NCBI GenBank assembly: GCA_046734795.1
Contig: JBKPRX010000089.1
Coordinates: forward strand, 1-32,871
Source of the DNA: JBKPRX01 sp046734795
GTDB taxonomy: Bacteria; Actinomycetota; Thermoleophilia; Gaiellales; Gaiellaceae
Direction of reading: 5' to 3'
Length of the DNA: 32,871 nt
A program made the position numbers and the translations under genes. Shown here one piece after another: positions 23,099 to 31,682 of the stretch (within the stretch, counting starts at the first letter, position 1; each line of letters opens with the position of its first letter). Under the pieces are notes generated by a model, which searched no databases, was not told the DNA's origin, and was given only the letters and a program-made list of their open reading frames with translations.

Positions 23099-25974
23099 GG
23101 CTCCGCCTCGTCGGAGCGGTCGCGGTCGCGCAGGAAGCCGACGAGCGCGACGAGCGCCTCGCGCTCGGCCGCGTACAGGCCGTATTCCTCGAAGCCCTCG
23201 AGCGCTGTCCGCAGAAGAAGCTCGGCCTCCTCGTCGCGTCCCTGCGCTGCGCGCACCAGACCGAGGGCGAGCGTCGTCGTCTGCGTCGAATAGCGGTCGT
23301 CCGGACCGACCGACTCGCGCGCTTCGAGCGCAAGCCGCTCCGCCTCGGCGATGTCGCCGCGCGCGAGCGCGAGCTGCGCCAGCCTGCGCTGCGCCTCACA
23401 CAGGTACGCGCGGTCGCTGACGCCCTTGAGGATGCGCACGGCTTCGCGCAACAGCTCCTCGGCTCGGTCAGCCTCGCCGAGGGCAAGGCTCGTCACGGCC
23501 ATGCGGATCAGCGCCTTCCCTTCACGCACCGTGAAGCCGAGCTCGCCGAGCAAGTCGTGCGACGCTTGAGCAGCTGCGTATGCGTCTTCCAGCCGGCCGC
23601 GTTCCTGCAGCAGGCACGAGCGGACGTTCTCGGCGAGGCCGCGGCCGACGACGCTGCCGCTCGATGCTGCGAGCTCGCAGGCGCGCTCGACGAGCGGCTC
23701 TGCATCGTCGAGGCGCAGCCGGTGGATGTAGTCCTCTGCGAGCGCGATCGTCGCGAGCGCCTCGTAGTCCTCGCGTCCGGCGGCTCGCGCTACGTCGAGC
23801 GCGCTCTTCGCGGCCGAATGCACCGTCTCCGTGTCACCGAGCCACGACGCGATGTTGCTCAGCGTCCAGTAGCCGTCGAAGCGCGCGACGTCGCCGGGCT
23901 CGAGGGTGTCGAGGGCGCGCTCGGCGAGGTCCCGTGCGGCTCGCGCGTCGCCGCGGCTGTAGAGCGCGACTTCAGCAAGCGCTGTCAGCGCTCGCCCCTC
24001 GAGGCGGCGATCCTCGAACTCGGCGGCGGCTGCTCGGAGCTCCTCCATCTCGACGGCGAGCGCGGTGTAGTCGCCGAGCCGCCAAGCAGCGCGCGCTGCG
24101 CTGTAGCGATGGTCGAGCGTCGGCTCGAGCTCTGCGGCGCGCAGATGCAGTCGCCGGGCCGTGCGGAAAGCCTCACGCGACATCGCGCGGTCGCCCGCCT
24201 TGGCGAGCGCTCTCGCGGTGTCGGACGCGAGCTCGGGCGAGACCGCCCCGTCCAACTCCGCGTGCAGGCGCGCGGCCTGGTCGAGATGGAACGCGCGGAT
24301 CTCGAGCAGCTCTTCGCCCGTCCGCTCATGGAGCCATTCGGCGAACTGCTCGTGGTGCTCGGACCGCGCCGCCTTCGTCAGCGCCTTGTAGGCGACCTCG
24401 CGAATGAGCACGTGCTTGAACTTGTACGCCTGCTCACCGCGAATCGACGAGCGACTCTCCCGAGTGATGAGGTCGCGGAGCAAGAGCTGTTCGAGCGACT
24501 GCTCCGTGGCTTCGAGGTCCGGCGAGATGTGCGCGATCGCGCCGCTCCAGAAGATGCGGCCGATGACCGCTGCGCGCTGCAGCACGACTCGCTGCTCGCG
24601 TGGGAGTCCGTCGATGCGCGCCGCGATCAGCGCCTGCAGCGTGTCGGGAATGCGCTGCGTGCGAGCGCCGTCCTGCTCGAGCAGCATGCGGATCGTCTCC
24701 TCGACGAAGAGCGGGTTCCCCTCCGTCTTCGCGAGGACTGTTTGGACGTCGACCGCCGCCTCACGCTGAGCAAGGAGCGCCGTCACGAGCTCGAAGCTTT
24801 CAGCTGGCGGTAGCGGCTCGAGCTCGATTGCCGTCGCGCGCACTCTTCCGCCGCCCCAGTTCGGGCGCACGTCGAGCAAGTCGGCGCGCGCGAGACAGAG
24901 CAGGAGAAGCGGCGCTTCCTTCACCCATGCGGCGAGGTGCTCGATCAGATCGAAGAGCGGATCCTCCGCCCAGTGGATGTCTTCGAACATGAGCACGAGC
25001 GGCTGCGCCTGACCGAGCTGCTCCGCCCACGCGCGCGCCGCCCACGCGATCTCTTGCGGACTCCGCTCGCCTTCGACGGCTTCGAGGACACCGGCGGCGA
25101 GCGCGAGCAAGTCGGCGACCGCTTCGTCCTCGCAGTACTCGCGGAGCTTCTCGCGCGCGTCTTCGACGGGATCATCGTCGGCGATTCCGGCGGAGGCTTT
25201 GACCATCTCCGCGAGCGGCCAGTACGTGACGCCTTCGCCGTACGGCAAACAGCGGCCGCTCAGGACCGTGGCGCCTTCGAGACCCGCGAGGAACTCGCGT
25301 GCGAGCCGGCTCTTACCCACGCCAGGCTCGCCGTAGATCGTGAAGAGCGCCGCGCGGTTGTGGCGCACAGCGCGCTCGTAGACGTTCTCGAGCAGCTCGA
25401 GCTCGGCGTCGCGGCCGACGAGCGGCGCAGACAGGCCACCGACGGGCGCGCCGGGTGCGCACGTGCCGACGATGCGGCACGGCACGATCGGGTTCGCGAA
25501 CCCGCGCAGCTCGACTGGGTCGAGACGCTCGCAGTCGAAGATCCCGCGCGTGAGCCGCTCGGTTCCGGGCCCGACGAGGATGTCGCCGGCGTGAGCGACC
25601 TGCTGCAGCCGCGCCGCGATGTTCACCGCTTCTCCGGTGGCAAACGTCGAGTCGGAGTCGTCGGCGACGACCTCGCCGGATTCGATTCCGATCCGAATGC
25701 CGAGGCCGAGCTCTTCGACCTTCGCCCGGATCGCGAGCGCGGCGCGAATCGCGCGCTCGGCGTCGTCTTCGTGCGCGAGCGGCACGCCGAAGGCGGCGAG
25801 GACCGCGTCGCCCGCGAACTTCTCGACGATCCCGCCGTGCGTGACCACGCACGATGCGACCGCATCGAAGAACTCGGTGACGCGACGGCGCGCGATCTCC
25901 GGATCGACGCCGGAGAGGAACTCAGTCGACGCAACGAGGTCGGCGAAGAGAACAGTGGCCAGCTTCCGCTCCAT
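23044..25974 (-). CDS. Adenylate cyclase-AAA ATPase-TPR regulatory protein
   Basis: A 976-residue signalling protein. Residues 1-170 are a class III nucleotidyl cyclase domain with both metal aspartates (D12 in F-A-D-L-V and D56 in A-G-D-A-V), K52 at the base-selecting position, and N118/R122 in A-V-N-I-A-A-R, so it may be active. An AAA/STAND-type ATPase follows, with P-loop G215-E-P-G-V-G-K-S222 and a Walker B-like L-V-L-M-F-E-D. The C-terminal half is TPR-like helical repeats. Such proteins are common in actinobacteria and their inputs are mostly unknown. The ATG at 25974 is preferred because GGAG lies 5 nt upstream and M-E-R-K begins the cyclase domain. It follows threonine aldolase after 11 nt on the same strand. 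Confidence 0.85.
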   Translation of the reverse strand: MERKLATVLFADLVASTEFLSGVDPEIARRRVTEFFDAVASCVVTHGGIVEKFAGDAVLAAFGVPLAHEDDAERAIRAALAIRAKVEELGLGIRIGIESGEVVADDSDSTFATGEAVNIAARLQQVAHAGDILVGPGTERLTRGIFDCERLDPVELRGFANPIVPCRIVGTCAPGAPVGGLSAPLVGRDAELELLENVYERAVRHNRAALFTIYGEPGVGKSRLAREFLAGLEGATVLSGRCLPYGEGVTYWPLAEMVKASAGIADDDPVEDAREKLREYCEDEAVADLLALAAGVLEAVEGERSPQEIAWAARAWAEQLGQAQPLVLMFEDIHWAEDPLFDLIEHLAAWVKEAPLLLLCLARADLLDVRPNWGGGRVRATAIELEPLPPAESFELVTALLAQREAAVDVQTVLAKTEGNPLFVEETIRMLLEQDGARTQRIPDTLQALIAARIDGLPREQRVVLQRAAVIGRIFWSGAIAHISPDLEATEQSLEQLLLRDLITRESRSSIRGEQAYKFKHVLIREVAYKALTKAARSEHHEQFAEWLHERTGEELLEIRAFHLDQAARLHAELDGAVSPELASDTARALAKAGDRAMSREAFRTARRLHLRAAELEPTLDHRYSAARAAWRLGDYTALAVEMEELRAAAAEFEDRRLEGRALTALAEVALYSRGDARAARDLAERALDTLEPGDVARFDGYWTLSNIASWLGDTETVHSAAKSALDVARAAGREDYEALATIALAEDYIHRLRLDDAEPLVERACELAASSGSVVGRGLAENVRSCLLQERGRLEDAYAAAQASHDLLGELGFTVREGKALIRMAVTSLALGEADRAEELLREAVRILKGVSDRAYLCEAQRRLAQLALARGDIAEAERLALEARESVGPDDRYSTQTTTLALGLVRAAQGRDEEAELLLRTALEGFEEYGLYAAEREALVALVGFLRDRDRSDEAEPYEARLAELCTLSTAPIV

Positions 25975-25985
25975 GTTCACTCCAT

Positions 25986-27011
25986 TCAACCTGCGGCGAC
26001 CACCTCTCTGGCGAAAAAGCCCTGGAAGACGGACAGCGCCCGCTCCACCGCGCCACGATCGACGTCGAGATGCGTGACGAGACGCATCCGCGGCGCGACG
26101 ATGGCCTTGACGTCACTCGTCGCGAGGTGCTGCGCGAGCGCCTCGATGCGGTCGGTGGGAACCGAGACGAACACCATGTTCGTCTGCACTGCTTCGACCT
26201 CGAGGCCGAGCGCCTCCAGGCCGGTCGCCAGAAGCTCCGCGTTCGCGTGGTCTTCGGCGAGCCGATCGACGTTGTGCTCGAGCGCGTACAAACCGGCGGC
26301 CGCGAGCACGCCGGCCTGTCGCATCCCGCCGCCGAGCAGCTTGCGAAGACGGCGCGCGCGCTCGATCGTGTCGCGGTGCCCGACGAGGACGGTGCCGACG
26401 GGTGCGCCGAGCCCTTTCGAGAGGCACGCGGAGACCGTGTCGAAGCCGGCGCAGAGCCCAGCGACCGGTACGCCGAGCCGCACGGACGCGTGGAAGATCC
26501 GAGCGCCGTCGAGATGCGTGGAGAGGCCGTGCCGGCGCGCGAGCGCGACCGCCGCGTGCATGTACTCGGGCGACAGCACCTTCCCGCCGATCGTGTTCTC
26601 GAGCGCGAGCAGCCGCGTGACGGCGTAGTGCGGGTCGTCCGGCTTGATCGCAGCTTCGACGTCGTCGAGGTCGAGGCTGCCGTCCGGTTGGTTCGGAACA
26701 GGCTGCGGCTGGATCGAGCCGAGGACGGCCATGCCGCCGGCCTCGTTTCGGAACGTGTGCGCCTGTTCGCCGACGATGCATTCCTCGCCGCGCTGGCAGT
26801 GCGCCATCAGCGCTGCCAAGTTCGCCTGCGTTCCGGACGGGAAGAACAACCCGTCCTCCGCGCCGAAGCGCTCCGCGCAGACGTCCTGCAGGCGGTTGAC
26901 CGTCGGATCGTCGCCGAAGACGTCGTCGCCGACCTCCGCGCTCGCGATCGCGCGCCGCATCCCTTCGGACGGCTTCGTGACGGTGTCACTGCGAAGGTCG
27001 ATGACGCTCAT
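25986..27011 (-). CDS. ltaE: Low-specificity L-threonine aldolase
   Basis: A 341-residue fold-type I PLP enzyme that cleaves L-threonine or allo-threonine to glycine and acetaldehyde. The N-terminal D-L-R-S-D-T-V-T-K-P signature, the G-D-D-V-F-G-D-D segment, H85 stacking on PLP, D168 (H-L-D-G-A-R) and PLP lysine K199 (S-K-G-L-G-A-P) are all intact. Length is normal. The ATG at 27011 has TACACT (27028-27023, minus strand) 11 nt upstream. The divergent phosphomannomutase gene starts 48 nt away. Downstream the cyclase regulator follows closely, perhaps in one transcript. Confidence 0.9.
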   Translation of the reverse strand: MSVIDLRSDTVTKPSEGMRRAIASAEVGDDVFGDDPTVNRLQDVCAERFGAEDGLFFPSGTQANLAALMAHCQRGEECIVGEQAHTFRNEAGGMAVLGSIQPQPVPNQPDGSLDLDDVEAAIKPDDPHYAVTRLLALENTIGGKVLSPEYMHAAVALARRHGLSTHLDGARIFHASVRLGVPVAGLCAGFDTVSACLSKGLGAPVGTVLVGHRDTIERARRLRKLLGGGMRQAGVLAAAGLYALEHNVDRLAEDHANAELLATGLEALGLEVEAVQTNMVFVSVPTDRIEALAQHLATSDVKAIVAPRMRLVTHLDVDRGAVERALSVFQGFFAREVVAAG

Positions 27012-27022
27012 ATCGCACCGTC

Positions 27023-27052
27023 AGTGTAAGGCGGTCACGCTGCGGGTAGCCT
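27023..27052. promoter_or_regulatory. Divergent promoter region, ltaE / phosphomannomutase
   Basis: The plus-strand TAGCCT (27047-27052) ends 7 nt before the GTG at 27060. The minus-strand TACACT (27028-27023) ends 11 nt before the ATG at 27011. The two -10 elements are about 18 nt apart in a 48-nt divergent gap. Confidence 0.45.
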
Positions 27053-27059
27053 CCGGCGC

Positions 27060-28424
27060 GTGCTCGACCCAAAGGTCTTCAAGGCCTACGACGTACGCGG
27101 GATCTATCCGACCGAGCTCGACGAGGTCGGCGCCTACGCGATCGGTCGGGCTTATGTCGAGGAGTTCGAGCCGAAGCGAATCGCCGTTGGTCGCGACATG
27201 CGCTTGTCTGCGCCGGCGATGCAGGGCGCGTTCATGGAGGGCGCGGTGGACGCAGGCGCAGAGGTGCTCGATCTCGGGATGGTCGGCACGGAGATGGTCT
27301 ATTTCGCGGTCGGGGAGCTCGGTCTCGACGGCGGCGCCGCGGTCACCGCGTCGCACAACCCGAAGGACTACACAGGCTTCAAGATCGTGCGTCGCGGCGC
27401 CCTGCCCGTCGGCGGGGAATCGGGTTTGCTCGCGATCCGGGATCGGGCTCAACCCCTTGGCGAGCCGGCGGCCGGCGGAAGGACGTTCGGGCGCGGCTGG
27501 ACGGCCGAGGTCGAGGAGTACGACATCTGGCCCGCGTACGTCGATCGGGTGATGTCCTTCGTCGACGTGTCTGCGATCCGGCCGCTGCGCGTCGTGATCG
27601 ATGCGGCGAACGGCATGGCCGGTGCGATGCTGCCGCCGGTTCTCGAGCGGCTGCCGGTCGAGGCGGTTCGGTGCTACTTCGATCCCGACGGAAGCTTCCC
27701 GAACCACGAGCCGAATCCGTTGCTGCCCGAGAACCGCGAGTTCATCGTCACGCGCACGCTCGAGGAGGGAGCGGACCTCGGCGTTGCATTCGACGGCGAC
27801 GCGGACCGTTGCTTCTTCGTCGACGACGCCGGCGAGTTTGTGCCGGGGGATTTCGTCACGGCGCTCCTCGCGGCGTCGGTGCTCGAGAAGGACCCCGGGG
27901 CGAAGATCATCTACGACGTCCGCGCGAGCTGGGCCGTGCCCGAGACGATCGAGAACGCGGGCGGCACGGCACTCGTCAACCGCGTCGGCCACGCGTTCAT
28001 CAAGCACCGCATGCGCAAGGAGGACGCATCCTTCGGCGGCGAGGTCTCCGGCCACTACTACTTCCGCAACTTCTCGCAGGCGGACTCGGGCGTCGTTCCG
28101 TTCTTGTTGATGCTCGAGCTGATCTCGAAGCACGGAAAGAAGCTCTCCGAGATCCTCGCTCCGTTTCGCACGCGGTACTTCATCACCGGCGAGCTCAACA
28201 CCCCGGTCGCGGACGTTGCGCTGAAGCTCCAAGAGCTGAAGGAGCGATTCGGCGACGAAGGCGAGGTGTCGCACCTCGACGGCGTCTCGATCACCGCGGA
28301 CGACTGGCATTTCAACGTGCGGCCGTCGAACACCGAGCCGCTGCTCCGCCTGAACCTCGAAGCGCGCACGCAGGAGCTGATGGAGCGAAAGCGCGACGAG
28401 GTTCTCGGCGTTATCCGGTCGTGA
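27060..28424 (+). CDS. manB: Phosphomannomutase/phosphoglucomutase
   Basis: A 454-residue alpha-D-phosphohexomutase that interconverts hexose 6-phosphate and 1-phosphate for sugar-nucleotide supply. The phosphoserine loop T-A-S98-H-N-P, metal loop D245-G-D-A-D-R250, sugar loop G327-E-V-S-G331 and phosphate loop R421-P-S-N-T-E-P are complete. The N-terminus F-K-A-Y-D-V-R-G-I-Y-P is typical of bacterial and archaeal ManB/CpsG types. The GTG at 27060 is supported by TAGCCT 7 nt upstream. It is the first of three same-strand genes ending at the terminator at 30094. Preference for mannose or glucose cannot be decided from sequence. Confidence 0.9.
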   Translation: MLDPKVFKAYDVRGIYPTELDEVGAYAIGRAYVEEFEPKRIAVGRDMRLSAPAMQGAFMEGAVDAGAEVLDLGMVGTEMVYFAVGELGLDGGAAVTASHNPKDYTGFKIVRRGALPVGGESGLLAIRDRAQPLGEPAAGGRTFGRGWTAEVEEYDIWPAYVDRVMSFVDVSAIRPLRVVIDAANGMAGAMLPPVLERLPVEAVRCYFDPDGSFPNHEPNPLLPENREFIVTRTLEEGADLGVAFDGDADRCFFVDDAGEFVPGDFVTALLAASVLEKDPGAKIIYDVRASWAVPETIENAGGTALVNRVGHAFIKHRMRKEDASFGGEVSGHYYFRNFSQADSGVVPFLLMLELISKHGKKLSEILAPFRTRYFITGELNTPVADVALKLQELKERFGDEGEVSHLDGVSITADDWHFNVRPSNTEPLLRLNLEARTQELMERKRDEVLGVIRS

Positions 28425-28450
28425 CGCCGAAGTAGCGGCGAACATCCTTC

Positions 28451-29368
28451 GTGCCCGGCAGCCAGGCCTTCGCCCCCGATCCGCGCAATGCCGACGCGCT
28501 CGTCTACCTGAACGGCGAGCTCGTTCCGCGCGCCGAGGCGAAGGTCTCGGTATTCGACGCGGGCTTCACCGTCGGGGACGGCGTCTGGGAAGGGTTGCGC
28601 CTGCACCGCGGCGCGCTGCTTTTCCTCGACGAACATCTCGACCGGCTCTACGCGGGCGCCACGCAGATCGGGCTCGAGCTCGGGCTCGGACGCGACGCGC
28701 TCACGGCGGCGCTTTGGCACACGCTCGAGGCGAACGGCATGAACGACGGCGTGCACTTGCGCGTGATGGTCACGCGCGGCGAGAAGAGCGCCGCGAACCA
28801 GGATCCGCGGAACGCGCTCGGCGAGCCGACGATCGTCATCGTCGCCGAGTACAAAGCACCCGACGCGGCGACGGTCTCGCGTGGGCTCGAGCTCGCGACG
28901 AGCTCGATCCGCTGCTCCCCGCCTGAGATGTTCGACATGAGGCTGAACTCGCACAGCCGGCTCAATCTCATCCTGGCGCTGCTCGAAGCGATCGACGCCG
29001 GCGCCGACGAAGCGCTCATGCTCGACGCGAACGAACACGTGTCGACGTGCAACGCGACGAACTTCTTCTGCGTTCGCAACGGTGTCGTGTGGACCTCGAG
29101 CGGCGAGTACTGCTTCAACGGCATCACGCGCGGCCACGTGCTGCAACTGTGCACCGACAACAAGATCGCGTATCGCGTCGGCGACTTCACCCTCGAGGAC
29201 GTCTACGCCTCAGAGGAGGCATTCGTCACCGGCACGTTCGGCGGCGTCGTTCCCGTGCGCACGATCGACGGGCGCACGCTTGCAAGCGCGCCGGGACCTG
29301 TGACACAGCGTCTTGCCGCGCTCTACGACGACCTCAAGGACGCCTACGCGCGAGAGCACGCGCGATGA
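28451..29368 (+). CDS. Class-IV aminotransferase-like protein lacking the PLP lysine
   Basis: A 305-residue protein with the full length and fold pattern of class-IV aminotransferases (IlvE, D-amino acid transaminase, PabC): W46-E-G-L-R50, a G-A-D-E-A-L-M-L-D strand (184-192), N-A-T-N-F-F (201-206) and G-I-T-R (224-227). The PLP lysine normally lies about 18 residues before the A-D-E-A-L strand. Here that segment reads M163-R-L-N-S-H-S-R-L-N172 and contains no lysine. The only lysines are K31, K112, K135, K238 and K296. The Glu that contacts the PLP ring nitrogen (V-S/T-E-x3-N in relatives) is T199. It may be a non-catalytic or repurposed member. The GTG at 28451 follows manB after 26 nt, and the end overlaps the next gene (ATGA). 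Confidence 0.8.
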   Translation: MPGSQAFAPDPRNADALVYLNGELVPRAEAKVSVFDAGFTVGDGVWEGLRLHRGALLFLDEHLDRLYAGATQIGLELGLGRDALTAALWHTLEANGMNDGVHLRVMVTRGEKSAANQDPRNALGEPTIVIVAEYKAPDAATVSRGLELATSSIRCSPPEMFDMRLNSHSRLNLILALLEAIDAGADEALMLDANEHVSTCNATNFFCVRNGVVWTSSGEYCFNGITRGHVLQLCTDNKIAYRVGDFTLEDVYASEEAFVTGTFGGVVPVRTIDGRTLASAPGPVTQRLAALYDDLKDAYAREHAR

Positions 29369-30093
29369 GCGTGCGCATCGCGATGTGGTCGGGGCCACGC
29401 ACTGTCTCGACCGCACTCATGCGGTCCTTCGGGGCGCGGCCGGACACCGCCGTCGTCGACGAGCCGCTCTACGCCGCGTATCTCGCCGCGACGGGCCTCG
29501 ATCATCCGATGCGCGACGAGGTGCTCGCCTCGCAGCCGACCGACTGGCGCGCAGTCGTCGAGACGCTGCTCGGCCCGGTGCCCGACGGAAGGGCGGTCTT
29601 CTACCAGAAACACATGGCGCATCACCTGCTCGACCACTACGACCGCGAATGGATCGACGAGCTGCGCAACGCGTTCCTCATCCGCGAGCCGGCGGCGGTG
29701 CTTGCGTCGTATGCGGAGAAGCGCTCGGAGGTGACGCTCACGGACATCGGGATCCTTCAGCAGCGCGAACTCTTCGAGCGCGAACGCGAGCGGCTCGGCG
29801 CGACACCGCCCGTTGTCGACAGCTCCGACGTCCTCGCCGATCCGCCCCGCGTGCTCGCAAAGCTCTGCGCCGCCCTGGGTATCGAGTACGTGGACGCAAT
29901 GCTGAGCTGGCCGGCCGGCCGGCGCGACACGGACGGCGTTTGGGCGTCCGCGTGGTATTCGGCGGTCGAGCACTCGACCGGCTTCGTCGCACCCGCCACG
30001 CACGCTGAAGTCGACCTGCCGGAGGATCTGCAACGACTCGCCAACGAGGCCCGACCACATTACGAGGCGCTAGCTGCGCATCGGGTGCGTTGA
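29365..30093 (+). CDS. P-loop sulfotransferase-like protein
   Basis: A 242-residue P-loop protein. The N-terminus, W8-S-G-P-R-T-V-S-T-A-L-M-R, is a 5'-phosphosulfate-loop-like motif of the sulfotransferase superfamily, followed by D32-E-P-L-Y36. The segment F-L-I-R-E-P-A-A-V-L-A-S-Y corresponds to the 3'-phosphate-binding strand and helix. Substrate unknown; some members of this branch may not use PAPS. Its ATG overlaps the aminotransferase-like gene's stop, so the pair is translationally coupled. I recall plant branched-chain-aminotransferase-like proteins in which these same two domains are fused, which would support a joint function. The transcript ends at a strong terminator immediately after its stop codon. 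Confidence 0.75.
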   Translation: MSVRIAMWSGPRTVSTALMRSFGARPDTAVVDEPLYAAYLAATGLDHPMRDEVLASQPTDWRAVVETLLGPVPDGRAVFYQKHMAHHLLDHYDREWIDELRNAFLIREPAAVLASYAEKRSEVTLTDIGILQQRELFERERERLGATPPVVDSSDVLADPPRVLAKLCAALGIEYVDAMLSWPAGRRDTDGVWASAWYSAVEHSTGFVAPATHAEVDLPEDLQRLANEARPHYEALAAHRVR

Positions 30094-30128
30094 GGCAGGC
30101 GGCGGGGCTTTCCCGCCGCCTGCCTTTT
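30094..30128 (+). terminator. Rho-independent terminator
   Basis: A 13-bp perfect stem (30094-30106 with 30112-30124) with a 5-nt loop is followed by TTTT at 30125-30128. It starts right after the stop codon of the sulfotransferase-like gene and closes the manB-led unit. The U-tract is on the plus strand only. Confidence 0.85.
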
Positions 30129-30137
30129 CGTTCGGCG

Positions 30138-31538
30138 CTACCGCGCGCGCTGGTGGTGCTGCTCTTCGTTGTCGCCAGTGAGCTTCGCGGGGTGGTACTC
30201 GATGAACGCCGAGTGACCGAGCCCGAGCGACGACGCGGTGCTGTTGAGGCTGTCTGCTCGTGCGACGGCGCCCCAGTGGCCCGTGTGGACCCGTGCCTGC
30301 AGGGCGAGGACGCCAGCGACGAGCTCAGCCGGCGTGAAGTTGCAGTGACCGACGCGCTGGACGAACGCCTGGCGCAGCAGTTCGCTCTTACCGGCCTTGC
30401 GCACGATCGCCGCGTACGCGTTCTCCTGCTGAACCGGGATCAGCTGATCCGAGATCGTGTGCAGGTTGAGCTCGGGCACCTGCAGCTCGCCCGTCGGCAC
30501 GGACGTCTGCCGCAGCCATTCGATCGCGTTCTGGTCGGCCTCGATGTCGGCGTTGGCCGTGAGATCGTCGAGGTCGCTCCTCAAGTCGAGACCCGCCTCA
30601 CGGTAGAGCGCCTGCACCTGTGGCAGGTAGGGCGAGCCTTCGAGTAGTCGCGCGAAGTCGACTCCCGCCGTCCACGACCCGTTCCCGCCAGATGCCCGTT
30701 CGATGTCGGCCCGGCCGACCTCGACGAACGTCAGCGCGTTGAAGCCGACGGGCGGCGTGAACTCAACTGCGTACTGCTCCTGCTCCTGCTGGTCGTACGC
30801 ATTCACCGGCGGCGGCGCCGGCTGACTTGCGTCCCAGGTTGCGACGTTCCCGAAGGCCATCGACAACGCGAGGCGAGCGCGGCCCTGTGGCGTCGTCTGT
30901 GCCGACTGCGCGAGCACGCTGAGCTGTGTTGCGGTCGCGAGCGCTTCGCCGGAGTTGTTGAACCGCACCAGCTTGATCGGCTGGCTTGGCGCCAACAGTC
31001 TCGCCATCGCGTATTCCTGGTCGAGTTGGTAGTTGTTGAGCTTGATCCCGCCGGCGACGAGACCGCAGGTCGTGAGCGCCCCTTCGAGCCTACCGTTGCT
31101 GCTCTCGTCTTCCAGTGCACTGATCAGCCCACCCATCGACGTTCCGAACGCGAGCACCTCCGTCGGTGGCGAAGGCAGGACCGTCTGCTTCACTGCGGCG
31201 AGCGCCTCGAACTGATCGCGCAGCGCGCTTCCGAGCGCCCAGAACGGTCCGTTCGGATCGTAGGACGACCCCGCCAGTGCGTAACCGCGGTTCAGCAGCG
31301 CGTTCTTCGTCGCCGGATCCGGCGCGTCCGCCGCGACGGGCGGACCGAAACCGTGGCTGTAGAGCAGAAGCGTTCCGTTCCACGGCGACGGAACGTCCGC
31401 GATCCAGGTTCCACCGTCCGACAGCGTGCCCGTGTATTGCGTCGACGTCGTCGTCGACGCCGCACCCGACGTCGCTGTCCATGCGAGCGCACCGGTAGCG
31501 ACGATTGCCAGGGCAATCGTGAGAAATCTTCTTCGCAT
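30138..31538 (-). CDS. Secreted alpha/beta hydrolase
   Basis: A 466-residue exported protein. A signal peptide (M-R-R-R-F-L-T-I-A-L..., cleavage near A26-A27) is followed by a Ser/Thr-rich mature start. The hydrolase domain has H-G-F-G for the oxyanion region (62-65), nucleophile S134 in G-T-S-M-G-G, a likely acid in S-D-Q-L-I-P and a likely catalytic His in V-G-H-C-N-F, so the triad looks complete. The fold resembles secreted esterase/peptidase-like hydrolases; the substrate is unknown. The start is the ATG at 31538 with a very strong GGAGGAGGGGG immediately upstream, in contrast to the leaderless style of most genes here. It is convergent with the manB-led unit. Confidence 0.8.
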   Translation of the reverse strand: MRRRFLTIALAIVATGALAWTATSGAASTTTSTQYTGTLSDGGTWIADVPSPWNGTLLLYSHGFGPPVAADAPDPATKNALLNRGYALAGSSYDPNGPFWALGSALRDQFEALAAVKQTVLPSPPTEVLAFGTSMGGLISALEDESSNGRLEGALTTCGLVAGGIKLNNYQLDQEYAMARLLAPSQPIKLVRFNNSGEALATATQLSVLAQSAQTTPQGRARLALSMAFGNVATWDASQPAPPPVNAYDQQEQEQYAVEFTPPVGFNALTFVEVGRADIERASGGNGSWTAGVDFARLLEGSPYLPQVQALYREAGLDLRSDLDDLTANADIEADQNAIEWLRQTSVPTGELQVPELNLHTISDQLIPVQQENAYAAIVRKAGKSELLRQAFVQRVGHCNFTPAELVAGVLALQARVHTGHWGAVARADSLNSTASSLGLGHSAFIEYHPAKLTGDNEEQHHQRAR

Positions 31539-31668
31539 ACCCCCTCCTCCGTTCGTGCCATGCGCGAGCCGCTGGGCTCGACCGCGCTCCGCGCCTCACG
31601 GCACGTGTGACAGATTTGCCTCGGCCGCGAGTGTACGGTCTTATCTCCAGCCGTTCAAGCCCGACGCC

Positions 31669-31674
31669 TAGGAT
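31669..31674 (+). promoter_or_regulatory. -10 element TAGGAT
   Basis: TAGGAT ends 8 nt before the ATG at 31683. The remaining intergenic stretch 31539-31668 shows no gene. Confidence 0.4.
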
Positions 31675-31682
31675 CGCGACGG

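Noticed and set aside
25975..25989. Longer start (TTG at 25989 or GTG at 25980) for the cyclase regulator
   Set aside because: GGAG lies 5 nt before the ATG at 25974, and the conserved cyclase domain begins there.
31501..31520. Perfect 9-bp inverted repeat (ACGATTGCC-AG-GGCAATCGT)
   Set aside because: It lies within the signal-peptide codons of the secreted hydrolase; it could affect mRNA folding, but nothing else supports a function.
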